From contig NZ_JAQOWX010000002.1 in NCBI RefSeq assembly GCF_028462495.1, forward strand, positions 50,998-114,997: DNA of 64,000 nucleotides. The letters are read 5' to 3'. Positions within the stretch are counted from its first letter, which is position 1. Each line of letters opens with the position of its first letter. A program made the translations under genes and the position numbers. The stretch is from Roseateles_E sp005503085. Its GTDB lineage: Bacteria; Pseudomonadota; Gammaproteobacteria; Burkholderiales; Burkholderiaceae_C. This document shows positions 55,787 through 64,000 of the stretch, piece after piece. The notes beneath the pieces are model-generated. The model was not told the origin of the DNA. It saw only the letters and a program-made list of their open reading frames with translations, and made no database searches.

Positions 55787-55817
55787 AGTGGCCAAGCCTT
55801 TATTGTCTGGAGTTGCC

Positions 55818-58800
55818 ATGCAATCCCGAACGCTCAAATCATTCGCCTCCGCCTCCAAGTACCTGCTGCTCGCCGGCTCGGCCGCCAGCATGTTGGGACT
55901 TGTCCATGCGGTCCCCACCGAGGTGGCCAGCGCCCCCCTGATCACCGCCTCGGGCACCCCCGTCAAGCCCAATCTGATGTTCATCCTCGATGACTCGGGC
56001 AGTATGGCGGCCGAGTATCTGCCCGAGGTCGCGAGTTTCGGCAACACCAAGTATGGCGGGCCATCGGCCCAGTGCAATGGCCTGGCCTACAACCCGGCTA
56101 CAACGTACGCGCCGCCCTTGAACCATCTTGGCGTGTCGATTGGCGACGCTTCGTTGGACAAAGCCTTTCCGGCCGCGACGGCCCTCAGCGGCACGCATCG
56201 CGCTGCCACGCCGTCGCCGCTGGCCATTGCGGCGGCCGGGGACATCATCACGCTGCAGGTGCCCAGTGCTGGCGGCAGCAGTTACGACACTGGCGACGAG
56301 GTCACCATCTACAGCGACACCAGCCCCACCCAATGGATGACCGGCGTCGTGGTCTCCTGGGCCAAACCTACGCTGAAGGTCAAGATCAGCGCTAGCCGGT
56401 CCATGGCCAGCGGCAGCCTGGTCGGTGTTCGCGTGGTCAGGGCACTGCCCGCGTCCAACGTGTACTACACCTATAGCGGCAGCCAGCCTGCGCTGTCCTA
56501 TACCTACGGGGAATTTGGTGCTGTGAGTAAAGACAGCACTTTCTACAAAGAGTGCAACAGCAATATCGGTAATACCCCCGGGAAAACGGTGTTCACTGCG
56601 GTCAGCGTCGATCTCACCTACGCGAACCTGAAGAACTACGCCAACTGGCGGGCCTATTACAGCAACCGCATGCTGATGATGAAGACCGTGGTGTCCCAGG
56701 CCTTCAAGGACATTAATCAGAAATTCCGCATCGGTTTCTCGACTATCAGCAACAAGGAGGCCACCGAGTCCACGAACAAGAAGTTTCTGCACATCCGTGA
56801 TTTCGACGCCGACCAGAAGGAAAAGTTCTACGCCTCGCTGATGGCAGCGCCCACCAGCGGCTACACGCCGCTGCGAGGCGCCCTGTCCAATGCCGGCCGC
56901 TACTACGCTCGCAAGGCACCGGGTCAGGGCACGGAGGACCCGGTTCAGTATTCCTGCCAGAAGAACTACGCCCTCCTGTCATCCGACGGCGCCTGGAACT
57001 CCGACAACGAATCCGACAACTACGGCCCCTTCGGGTTGGAGTCTGCAAACGGGAAGCCGGTGAAGGTCGGTGACCAGGACGGCGAAGCTGCGACGCCCAT
57101 GAAAGATCACAGCCCTTATGCCAATTCCTTGGCCGATGTGGCCATGTATTTCTACAACACCGATCTGCGCAGCGACAAATGGAGTAACTGCAGCGGTTCC
57201 ATCACCGATGTCGGCGTCTGTCAGGACACGGCGCTTGACCCGGCGACCGGAAAGCCCCAGCACCCGATCCAGCGCATGAATACCTTCACGCTGAGCCTGG
57301 GGCAGAATGGCACGCTGACCTACGACAAGAACTACGAGACCCAGCGCACCGGTGACTTTGCGCAACTCAAGGACGGGCACAAGAAGTGGCCCTCGCCCGA
57401 TAATGATGCCGCGCGTGTGGACGACCTGTGGCATGCCGCCGTCAACGGCCGCGGCGTCTTCTTCAATGCCGCAGACCCCAAGGGCGTCACCGACGGGCTC
57501 ACTTCGGCGCTGGATAAGATGAATGAGATCCCCGCCTCCGGCGCCGCTGCCGCCACCAGCACCTTGCGCCCGAGCAAGGGCGACAACCAAGTCTTCATTG
57601 CGCGCTACACATCCGGCGTTTGGACCGGCGATGTGCGGGCCTACAAGATCGACCCCACGACCGGTGTGCCCAATATTGTTCAGGATCCGAAGGACCCCAA
57701 GAACGACAATGCCGACTGGAGTGCGGCCAAGCAACTCGACAAGAGGGAGACACGGAGAATCCTGTTCCGCGCGTCAGGCGGCGCGCTCGAAGAGTTTGAC
57801 TATGACCGGCTCTCGGCCGCACAAAAGGCAATGTTCGACGGTCGCTGCAGCAGCGCTCCGGTGCTCACGCAGTGCGCGAAGCTGGACACCGGCAAGAAGG
57901 ACATCGCCAACAACGGCAAGACACTGGTGAACTATCTGCGCGGGGTCGAACAGCCCAATGTGTTCCGCAGCCGCACCAGCAAGCTGGGCGATATGGTGGG
58001 CTCGTCCCCGGCCTTTGTCGGCAAGCCGCCGATGAAGTACAAGGACGACGGCTATGCCGCTTACCAAAGCAAGCCCGAGGTGAGTGGCCGCAAGCCTGTG
58101 GTGTACGTCGGGGCCAATGACGGCATGTTGCACGCCTTCGACGCGGCGACCGGCGAGGAGCTGTGGGCCTATATTCCAGGGCAGGTGATGGGCAATCTCT
58201 ACAAGCTCGCCGATGCCGACTATGGCGAGCAGCACCAGTTCTATGTCGACGGTGCGCCGGTGGTGGCCGATGTGCAGGGCAGCGATGGCGCCTGGCGCAC
58301 GGTGCTGGTGGCGGGCCTCGGGGCTGGTGGGGCGGGTTACTTTGCGCTCGATGTGACAAACCCGGAGAAGCCGGTTTCGCTGTGGGAGTTCACCGAGCCC
58401 GGCAAGCTGGGCTTGAGCGTCGCGACGCCGCTGGTGACCAAGCACAAGAACACCTGGGTGGTGGCGGTGACCTCGGGGCTCAACAACAGCGACGGTTACG
58501 GTTATCTGTTCATGTTCGACGTGATCAAGGGGCCGGGCGAGTTCCGCAAGACCATCGCAACCGCTGCATTCGATCCCACGCTGCCGGAAGGCATGGGCCC
58601 GGCCAATGCCTGGGTGGAGGCTATGGACGACAACACGGCCGTGCGTTTCTACGCCGGCGATATGCAAGGCCGGGTCTGGCGTTTCGACCCGGAGGCGGGC
58701 ACGGCCTTCCAACTGGCGCAGCTGACCCTGGGCGGCAAGGTGCAGCCGATCACGACACAGCCGCAACTGGCCTTGGTCAACTACAAGGGTTTCAAGACCG

Positions 58801-59375
58801 CCGTTGTCTATATCGGAACCGGTCGTTTGCTGGCGCAAGGCGATATCGGGCAGGCAAAGCTCGGAACCCAGACGGTCTACGGCATCAGGGATGACTTGAG
58901 CGCCGTCCCGCTGGGCGATGTGCGCAACAACGGCGCGCTGGTGGGGCAGACCTTGACCACCTCGGGGAGCACCCGCACGGCCAGCGGCAATCCGGTGGAC
59001 TGGACCAAGAAGAGCGGCTGGTACGTCGACCTGCCCGATACGGGAGAGCGGGTCAATGTCGACATGCTCTTGCAATTCAACACCCTGACGGCGGTTTCCA
59101 ATGTGCCGACCTCGGTGGCGTCCTGCTCCGCCGGAGGGTATGCCTGGATCTACTACTTCGACATTGCCAATGGCTCGAACACGGGCAACAACGTCGCGAC
59201 CAAGGTCGAGGACTCGATGGTGGTAGGCCTCAGCGCCTTTGTGCTTGAGGACGGGCGCAACGGCGTGATCATCAACAAGTCCCTCAAGGACCCGAGCAGC
59301 CAGATCCTGCCAACCCCGACCGCCGCTTTCAGCGGAGGTCGTCGGACATCCTGGCGTGAACTCGTGGACCGGTGA
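55818..59375 (+). CDS. pilY1: type IV pilus tip protein PilY1
   Basis: Pilus-tip adhesin and mechanosensor, 1185 residues. A signal-like N-terminus (KYLLLAGSAASMLGLVHA) precedes a von Willebrand A-like domain with the metal site FILDDSGSM near residues 54-62. The C-terminal half is the PilY1 beta-propeller, with VYVGANDGMLHAFDAATGEE, GLGAGGAGYFALDVTNPEKP and RFYAGDMQGRVWRFDPEAG (each a propeller blade). It ends GRRTSWRELVDR, like family members. ATG 55818 follows pilX by 31 bp. The last 20 bp overlap the TonB-like gene. Confidence 0.94.
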   Translation: MQSRTLKSFASASKYLLLAGSAASMLGLVHAVPTEVASAPLITASGTPVKPNLMFILDDSGSMAAEYLPEVASFGNTKYGGPSAQCNGLAYNPATTYAPPLNHLGVSIGDASLDKAFPAATALSGTHRAATPSPLAIAAAGDIITLQVPSAGGSSYDTGDEVTIYSDTSPTQWMTGVVVSWAKPTLKVKISASRSMASGSLVGVRVVRALPASNVYYTYSGSQPALSYTYGEFGAVSKDSTFYKECNSNIGNTPGKTVFTAVSVDLTYANLKNYANWRAYYSNRMLMMKTVVSQAFKDINQKFRIGFSTISNKEATESTNKKFLHIRDFDADQKEKFYASLMAAPTSGYTPLRGALSNAGRYYARKAPGQGTEDPVQYSCQKNYALLSSDGAWNSDNESDNYGPFGLESANGKPVKVGDQDGEAATPMKDHSPYANSLADVAMYFYNTDLRSDKWSNCSGSITDVGVCQDTALDPATGKPQHPIQRMNTFTLSLGQNGTLTYDKNYETQRTGDFAQLKDGHKKWPSPDNDAARVDDLWHAAVNGRGVFFNAADPKGVTDGLTSALDKMNEIPASGAAAATSTLRPSKGDNQVFIARYTSGVWTGDVRAYKIDPTTGVPNIVQDPKDPKNDNADWSAAKQLDKRETRRILFRASGGALEEFDYDRLSAAQKAMFDGRCSSAPVLTQCAKLDTGKKDIANNGKTLVNYLRGVEQPNVFRSRTSKLGDMVGSSPAFVGKPPMKYKDDGYAAYQSKPEVSGRKPVVYVGANDGMLHAFDAATGEELWAYIPGQVMGNLYKLADADYGEQHQFYVDGAPVVADVQGSDGAWRTVLVAGLGAGGAGYFALDVTNPEKPVSLWEFTEPGKLGLSVATPLVTKHKNTWVVAVTSGLNNSDGYGYLFMFDVIKGPGEFRKTIATAAFDPTLPEGMGPANAWVEAMDDNTAVRFYAGDMQGRVWRFDPEAGTAFQLAQLTLGGKVQPITTQPQLALVNYKGFKTAVVYIGTGRLLAQGDIGQAKLGTQTVYGIRDDLSAVPLGDVRNNGALVGQTLTTSGSTRTASGNPVDWTKKSGWYVDLPDTGERVNVDMLLQFNTLTAVSNVPTSVASCSAGGYAWIYYFDIANGSNTGNNVATKVEDSMVVGLSAFVLEDGRNGVIINKSLKDPSSQILPTPTAAFSGGRRTSWRELVDR

Positions 59376-59997
59376 TAGGGGTTTGTCGAGGGCGTGGTCG
59401 TACCTGATCGTCGCGGCGCTCTCGATCCTTGCGCATCTCTGGGTGTTGCAACTGAGTTGGCGGGGCGAGCCGACCCCCCAGGTGACCGGCTCGCGTTCAA
59501 TGACGATGCGTCTCGTGGCCTTGCCGACGAGGCCGCCCGCAGTGATCGCGGCGAATCAGGTGGCAGTGTCTGACGCAGAGCCTGCGCAGATAGATCTGGT
59601 GCCCCCCCCCGAGCCGGTTCCCGAGGCGGTTGTGCAGTCTGGCGAGCCGGACGCAGACCTTGGTTGGGCGGCCTATGTGCCTCGTCCCGAACTCAGCGCT
59701 CCGCCGCAGGCGCAACAGCCCGTGCTGCTGGCCTGGCCCGACTTTCGGGGCGATCAAAGCCTCTATACACTGCTGCTGGTGCTCTATATTGACGAGCAGG
59801 GGCTGGTCAGGCGCATCGATATCGAAGACAGCGATGCGCCGCCGGTCTTTCAGGACGCCGCCCGCCAGGCTTTCTCGGGCGTTAGCTTTCTGCCCGGGCA
59901 GCGCGATGGCGTGCCGGTCAAATCCCGGGTTCATATCGAGGTGAGCTTCGAGCAACCGATGCCGGAGCCGGGCCCGTCTCGGGGCTTGAAGCCTTGA
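59356..59997 (+). CDS. TonB C-terminal-domain protein downstream of pilY1
   Basis: A 213-residue protein with one N-terminal span (LIVAALSILAHLWVLQL), a Pro-rich linker, and a TonB-like C-terminus (VLYIDEQGLVRRIDIEDSDA, FSGVSFLPGQRDGVPVKSRV). The architecture fits an energy transducer or a TonB-related periplasmic protein; no ExbB/ExbD or receptor lies nearby. A GTG at 59356 is the likely start and lies inside pilY1. A C9 tract at 59602-59610 codes for three prolines, and slippage there would destroy the C-terminal domain. Confidence 0.72.
   Translation: MNSWTGDRGLSRAWSYLIVAALSILAHLWVLQLSWRGEPTPQVTGSRSMTMRLVALPTRPPAVIAANQVAVSDAEPAQIDLVPPPEPVPEAVVQSGEPDADLGWAAYVPRPELSAPPQAQQPVLLAWPDFRGDQSLYTLLLVLYIDEQGLVRRIDIEDSDAPPVFQDAARQAFSGVSFLPGQRDGVPVKSRVHIEVSFEQPMPEPGPSRGLKP
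59602..59610 (+). repeat. C9 homopolymer tract within TonB-like gene
   Basis: Nine consecutive C encode Pro-Pro-Pro in the linker. The frame is on in this sequence. Tracts of this kind can mediate slipped-strand phase variation or collect sequencing errors. Confidence 0.85.
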
Positions 59998-60058
59998 AAC
60001 CGGGGCCGTCGGGCGCCTGGCGACGTGCCGTCAGTGTTTCCCCTATCATGTCGGCTTT

Positions 60059-60931
60059 ATGGATGCTGGGGCGCAGCCCTTACTCGATAGGCGTATGCCC
60101 CCAAGCCACACCTCGGAATCATTGATCAGCACTCCGCTCGTTGAGTTGCGCGACGTCAGCTGCGGCTACGGCGACCGGATCATCCTGGAGCGCGTCAATC
60201 TGCGGGTGCCGCGTGGCAAGGTGCTGGCGCTGATCGGCACTTCGGGCGGGGGCAAGACGACGGTGCTGCGCTTGCTGGGTCGGCAGATCAAGCCGATCTC
60301 GGGCCAGGTGCTGTTTGACGGCCAGGATCTGGCGGGCTTGGATCAGGACCAGCTGTATGCGGTGCGCCGGCGCATGGGCATGCTATTCCAGTTCGGCGCG
60401 CTGTTTACCGATCTGTCGGTGTTCGAGAACGTCGCCTTTCCGCTGCGCGAGCACACCCGGCTGCCCGAAGCGATGATCCGCGATCTGGTGCTGATGAAGC
60501 TCAATGCGGTGGGGCTGCGCGGCTCGCGCGATCTGATGCCCTCCGAGGTGTCAGGTGGGATGGCCCGGCGGGTGGCATTGGCGCGGGCGATCGCGCTGGA
60601 CCCCGATCTGGTGCTCTATGACGAGCCCTTCGCCGGGCTGGATCCGATCTCGCTGGGCGTCGCGGCGCGGCTGATCCGCGACCTCAACGACGCACTGGGA
60701 CTGACCAGCATCATCGTGTCGCATGATCTGCATGAGACTTTTGCGATTGCGGACCAGGTGGCGATGATTGCCAACGGCCGTGTCGTGGCCCAGGGCACGC
60801 CGGAGGAACTGCGGCGCAGCGAGGATCCGCTGGTGCAGCAGTTTGTCGGCGCCCAGCCCGATGGCCCGGTGCATTTCCACCAGCCGGCGGTGCCGGTGGG
60901 CGAAGATTTTGGTGTCGGAGGTCGGCGATGA
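60059..60931 (+). CDS. mlaF: phospholipid transport ATPase MlaF
   Basis: ATPase of the MlaFEDB complex that moves phospholipids between the inner membrane and periplasmic MlaC to keep outer-membrane asymmetry. It has 290 residues. Walker A is GTSGGGKTT, the Q-loop is LFQFGALFTDLSVFENV (MlaF type), the signature is VSGGMARR, Walker B is LVLYDEPFAGLD and the switch is VSHDLHE. ATG 60059 is used; ATG 60095 would be shorter. It overlaps mlaE by four bases. Confidence 0.95.
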   Translation: MDAGAQPLLDRRMPPSHTSESLISTPLVELRDVSCGYGDRIILERVNLRVPRGKVLALIGTSGGGKTTVLRLLGRQIKPISGQVLFDGQDLAGLDQDQLYAVRRRMGMLFQFGALFTDLSVFENVAFPLREHTRLPEAMIRDLVLMKLNAVGLRGSRDLMPSEVSGGMARRVALARAIALDPDLVLYDEPFAGLDPISLGVAARLIRDLNDALGLTSIIVSHDLHETFAIADQVAMIANGRVVAQGTPEELRRSEDPLVQQFVGAQPDGPVHFHQPAVPVGEDFGVGGRR

Positions 60932-61701
60932 TTTTTGCCCCTGTCGGGCGTGCGGTGCGCTTGTCGCTGGCCGATATCGGCGCCAGCGCCCGCCTGTTCT
61001 TCCTGTTGCTGGCGCGCAGCCCGCAGGCCTTGCTGCGCTTTTCGCTGGTGCGCGAGCAGGTGTTCTTCCTGGGCAACCGCTCGCTGTCCATCATCGGCGT
61101 GTCGGGCCTGTTCGTCGGCTTCGTGCTGGCCTTGCAGGGCTACTACACCTTGCAGCGTTATGGCTCAGCCGAGGCGGTGGGCCTGCTGGTGGCGCTGAGC
61201 CTGGTGCGCGAGCTGGGCCCGGTGGTGACGGCGCTGCTGTTCGCCGGCCGTGCCGGCACCTCACTGACGGCCGAGATCGGCCTGATGAAGGCCGGCGAGC
61301 AATTGACGGCGATGGAGATGATGGCCGTGGACCCGGTCAAGCGGGTGCTGGCGCCGCGCTTCTGGGGCGGCGTGATCGCGATGCCATTGTTGGCGGCGGT
61401 GTTCTCGGCGGTGGGCATCATCGGCGGCTGGCTGGTGGCGGTGCCGCTGATCGGCATCGATGCCGGCGCCTTCTGGTCGCAGATGCAGGGCGGGGTCGAT
61501 GTCTGGGCCGATGTCGGCAACGGCGTGGTCAAGAGCCTGGTGTTCGGCGTGACGGTCAGCTTTGTCGCGCTGCTGCAGGGCTATACCTGCAAGCCGACGC
61601 CCGAGGGCGTTTCCCAGGCCACCACCCGTACCGTGGTGGTCTCGTCGCTGGCGGTCTTGGCACTGGACTTTGTGCTGACGGCCTTGATGTTTTCGATTTG
61701 A
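60928..61701 (+). CDS. mlaE: phospholipid transport permease MlaE
   Basis: Inner-membrane permease, 257 residues, with about five membrane segments. It has the MlaE signature GLFVGFVLALQGYYTLQRYG and the conserved LVRELGPVVTALLFAGRAGT with AEIGLMKAGEQLTAMEMM. It lies between mlaF and mlaD in the operon. Confidence 0.95.
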   Translation: MIFAPVGRAVRLSLADIGASARLFFLLLARSPQALLRFSLVREQVFFLGNRSLSIIGVSGLFVGFVLALQGYYTLQRYGSAEAVGLLVALSLVRELGPVVTALLFAGRAGTSLTAEIGLMKAGEQLTAMEMMAVDPVKRVLAPRFWGGVIAMPLLAAVFSAVGIIGGWLVAVPLIGIDAGAFWSQMQGGVDVWADVGNGVVKSLVFGVTVSFVALLQGYTCKPTPEGVSQATTRTVVVSSLAVLALDFVLTALMFSI

Positions 61702-61711
61702 TTCTGGAGAG

Positions 61712-62197
61712 ATGGGCATGCAATCTCGTCGCGATGCGTGGGTGGGTTTTTTCGTGCTGCTGGGGGCCGCGGCCCTGCTGTTCCTGGCGCTGAAGGCTGG
61801 CAATCTGCTGAGCCTGAACTTTGATGAGACCTACCAGGTGACGGCCCGCTTTGACAATATCGGTGGTCTCAAGCCCCGCGCGGCCGTCAAGAGCGCCGGT
61901 GTCGTGATCGGCCGGGTCGAATCCATCGAGTTCGATGACAAGACCTTTCAGGCCCGCGTTATTCTGAATCTGCACAAGAATGTGGCTTTTCCAAAGGACA
62001 GTTCGGCCAAGATCCTGACCTCGGGTCTGCTGGGCGAGCAGTACATCGGCCTGGAGCCGGGTGCGGAGGAGAAAAACCTGGTTGCCGGCGACCGCATCTC
62101 GCAGACGCAGTCGGCCGTTGTGCTTGAGAACCTGATCGGCCAGTTCATCAATAACAAGGCGGCCGATATGGGCAGTGCTGCTGGAGAGAAGCAATGA
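61712..62197 (+). CDS. mlaD: phospholipid-binding MCE protein MlaD
   Basis: Membrane-anchored MCE-domain protein that forms the hexameric lipid-conducting ring on MlaE. It has 161 residues: one span (AWVGFFVLLGAAALLFLAL), then the MCE core VTARFDNIGGLKPRAAVKSAG (split at Lys) and SGLLGEQYIGLEPGAEE. A GGAGAG precedes the ATG. It overlaps mlaA by four bases. Confidence 0.95.
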   Translation: MGMQSRRDAWVGFFVLLGAAALLFLALKAGNLLSLNFDETYQVTARFDNIGGLKPRAAVKSAGVVIGRVESIEFDDKTFQARVILNLHKNVAFPKDSSAKILTSGLLGEQYIGLEPGAEEKNLVAGDRISQTQSAVVLENLIGQFINNKAADMGSAAGEKQ

Positions 62198-62961
62198 ACA
62201 AATCCCATGCCGGCCCGTCCTGGCGTCGGCTGGCTCTGCTGGGTGTGATGGCCTTGAGCCTGGGCGGCTGCGCTAGCCTCAAGGGGCCGGGCTCGCCCGG
62301 CCAGAAGCTCGATCCCTGGGAGAACTGGAACCGCAAGGTCTTCGGCTTCAACGAGAAGATCGACGAGAACGTCCTCAAGCCCGTGGCCACCGCCTACAGC
62401 GAAGTCGTGCCGGCGCCGGCCAGACTGGGCGTGGACAATTTCTTCGGGAATGTCGCCGATGCCTGGTCGGCGGTGAACCTGTTCTTGCAAGGGCGCCTGA
62501 AGACAGGCGTGCTGCAGACCATGCGTTTTGCGGTCAACACCACGCTGGGCTTTGGTGGCGTGCTGGACATCGGCACCGAAGTCGGGCTGGAGCGCCACAG
62601 CGAGGACCTGGGCAAGACCTTCGGCCGCTGGGGCACCGGCACCGGCGCCTATATCGTCTGGCCCTTGTTGGGTCCTTCGTCGGTGCGCGACTCGTTTGCG
62701 CTTCCTTTCGACCGGCGCGCCAGCCCGGCGCTGCTGCTCGACTCCGGCAATGCGCAGTTCGGCATCACCGTTCTGCAAGCCGTCAATGCGCGCTCGAATT
62801 TCCTGCGCGCCGGTGAGATGCTGGACGGTATCGCACTGGACAAGTACACCTTTATCCGCGACGCCTACCTGACCCGGCGCGGCAGCTTCGAGGAAGATGG
62901 CGGCGACGAGTACGAGGTCATCAGCCCGGAGCCGCCGAGCGACCCTCAGGCCGGGCGTTGA
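62194..62961 (+). CDS. mlaA: outer-membrane lipoprotein MlaA (VacJ)
   Basis: Removes mislocalised phospholipids from the outer leaflet of the outer membrane and passes them to MlaC. It has 255 residues. The lipobox is LGGCAS, and the VacJ core has DPWENWNRKVFGFNEKID, VNLFLQGRLKTG and GTGTGAYIVWPLLGPSSVRD. In many Gram-negatives mlaA is unlinked from mlaFEDCB; here it is inside the operon. Confidence 0.95.
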   Translation: MNKSHAGPSWRRLALLGVMALSLGGCASLKGPGSPGQKLDPWENWNRKVFGFNEKIDENVLKPVATAYSEVVPAPARLGVDNFFGNVADAWSAVNLFLQGRLKTGVLQTMRFAVNTTLGFGGVLDIGTEVGLERHSEDLGKTFGRWGTGTGAYIVWPLLGPSSVRDSFALPFDRRASPALLLDSGNAQFGITVLQAVNARSNFLRAGEMLDGIALDKYTFIRDAYLTRRGSFEEDGGDEYEVISPEPPSDPQAGR

Positions 62962-62989
62962 ATCCCTGAATCAAGAAGGACCCCCATCG

Positions 62990-63640
62990 ATGAATGCAAA
63001 CAAACGTGGCCTGATGCGCACCCTGCTGGCCCTGGGCTTTGCCGCCGTGAGCGCGCTGCCGCTGGCGGCGCGAGCGGCCGACGCCAGTGCCGCCGACACG
63101 CTGATCCGCCAGCTCTCGCTGGAGACCATCGAGGCCGTCAAGGCCGACAAGGCGATACAGGCCGGTGATGTGCAGAAGATCATCGCCCTGGTCGACGCCA
63201 AGGTGATGCCGCACATCAACTTCCAGCGCATGACGGCCTTGGCCGTCGGCCGCTTCTGGCGCCAGGCCACGCCCGAGCAGCAAAAGCGCCTGCAGGACGA
63301 GTTCAAGATCCTGCTGGTGCGCACCTATGCCGGTGCGCTGACCCAGGTCAAGGACCAGACCATCGCGTTGCGCCCGCTGCGCGCCAGCCCGGACGACACC
63401 GAGGTGGTGGTGCGCACCGAGGTGCGTGGCCGCGGCGACCCGATTCAGCTGGACTACCGGCTCGAGAAGGCCGGCAATGTCTGGCGCATTTACGACGTCA
63501 ATGTGCTGGGCATCTGGCTGGCCGATCAGTATCGCAACAGCTTTGCGCAGGAGATTGGCGCCAACGGCATCGACGGCCTGATCAAGACCCTGGCCGAGCG
63601 CAACCAGAAGGCGGCGGCCGCTCCGGCCGCCAAGTCCTGA
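62990..63640 (+). CDS. mlaC: periplasmic phospholipid carrier MlaC
   Basis: Soluble shuttle between MlaA and MlaD. It has 216 residues. The signal peptide MRTLLALGFAAVSALPLAARA is cut before ADAS. The family core includes MPHINFQRMTALAVGRFWRQ, VVRTEVRGRGDPIQLDYRLE and WRIYDVNVLGIWLADQYRN. ATG 62990 has AAGAAGGA upstream. Confidence 0.95.
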   Translation: MNANKRGLMRTLLALGFAAVSALPLAARAADASAADTLIRQLSLETIEAVKADKAIQAGDVQKIIALVDAKVMPHINFQRMTALAVGRFWRQATPEQQKRLQDEFKILLVRTYAGALTQVKDQTIALRPLRASPDDTEVVVRTEVRGRGDPIQLDYRLEKAGNVWRIYDVNVLGIWLADQYRNSFAQEIGANGIDGLIKTLAERNQKAAAAPAAKS

Positions 63641-63644
63641 GTCG

Positions 63645-63953
63645 ATGCCGGCCTCGATGCTGAAGCTGCCCGAGTCGGTGCGGCTTGATGAGGCGCCCCA
63701 GCTCTGGGCGCATCTGCAGTCCGGCCTACAGGCCGAGGCGGCCCAGGTGGGCAATGCGGCGGGCAAGGCTGTGCAGCTCAATGCCGGCGAGCTGCGCCAT
63801 TTCGACTCCGCCGCGCTGACCCTGCTGCTCGGCGCGGCGCGGCTCTGTACCCAGCAGGGCTTGAGCCTGCAGATCCATAATGCACCCGACAAGCTGCAGG
63901 AGCTGGCTCGGGTCTACGGCGTGACCGAGCTGCTCTGGCCGGTGGCGTCCTGA
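63645..63953 (+). CDS. mlaB: STAS-domain protein MlaB
   Basis: Cytoplasmic STAS-domain subunit that stabilises MlaF. It has 102 residues with the pattern AVQLNAGELRHFDSAALTLL, where Ser follows the conserved Asp (FDSAAL), and a C-terminal helix LQELARVYGVTELL. Four bases separate it from mlaC. It is the last gene visible in the mla operon. Confidence 0.9.
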   Translation: MPASMLKLPESVRLDEAPQLWAHLQSGLQAEAAQVGNAAGKAVQLNAGELRHFDSAALTLLLGAARLCTQQGLSLQIHNAPDKLQELARVYGVTELLWPVAS

Positions 63954-64000
63954 CTAGCAGGCTGTTGAAATTCGCCGCATTTGAGACCGGCCCTCACCGA
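63954..64000. other. unassigned window end after mlaB
   Basis: The last 47 bases contain no gene start. The string CAGGCTGTTGAAA at 63958-63970 resembles terminal sequences of some insertion sequences, but too little is present to support a call. Confidence 0.2.

Overview
This is a 64 kb, high-GC chromosomal window with dense operons. Its gene families point to a betaproteobacterium of the order Burkholderiales, most likely a Roseateles/Pelomonas/Paucibacter-type member. The basis is the two Omp32-like porins with QSSVT(L/V) mature starts, the gspC gene divergent from gspGHIJKLMNDEF, pilMNOPQ linked to aroK-aroB-dgt-gltBD, and an mla operon with mlaA inside it. The genus is an inference; no rRNA or tRNA gene was seen.

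Layout. 1-2538: a 5'-truncated tyrS abutting a convergent gnd. 2570-5640: a low-GC accessory island with two uncharacterised genes, a metallophosphoesterase and a DPPW methyltransferase-like protein. Its right edge is a composite scar made of a degenerate gspF 3' fragment, a REP-like palindrome and a truncated 5'-nucleotidase gene. 6345-18398: an orphan Lon-like AAA+ ATPase, then a complete type II secretion set (F, E, D, N, M, L, K, J, I, H, G leftward; C divergent). 18402-22497: cobT-like, ilvA with a possible attenuator, an OsmC-family gene and coq7. 22790-26280: two tandem porins and a DUF3047 lipoprotein. 26516-31633: a Dpp/Opp-type peptide ABC transporter with an M20 amidohydrolase inside the operon and no binding protein in the window. 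31630-34519: lptM (a 42-codon lipoprotein gene), cyaY and PBP1a.

34794-44915: the type IV pilus assembly operon pilMNOPQ, an Ig-like repeat lipoprotein, then aroK, aroB and dgt. 44939-45720: a REP-associated tyrosine transposase (RAYT) with its flanking repeats. 45792-52158: glutamate synthase gltB and gltD. gltB is broken in this assembly by an 81-bp duplicated contig overlap around a single N at 49084 and is intact once that is removed. 52447-59997: a minor pilin cluster (PilE-like, FimT, PilV, PilW, PilX, PilY1) followed by a TonB-like gene carrying a C9 tract. 60059-63953: mlaFEDACB.

Much of the window serves the envelope: type II secretion, the type IV pilus machine and its tip/minor pilins, porins, LPS transport maturation (LptM), peptidoglycan synthesis (PBP1a) and outer-membrane lipid asymmetry (Mla). 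The most unusual parts are the low-GC two-gene island with its rearranged border, the RAYT and dispersed REP-like sequences, a porin lacking the usual C-terminal Phe, a CobT-like protein with a substituted catalytic-site motif, and the homopolymer tract in the TonB-like gene.
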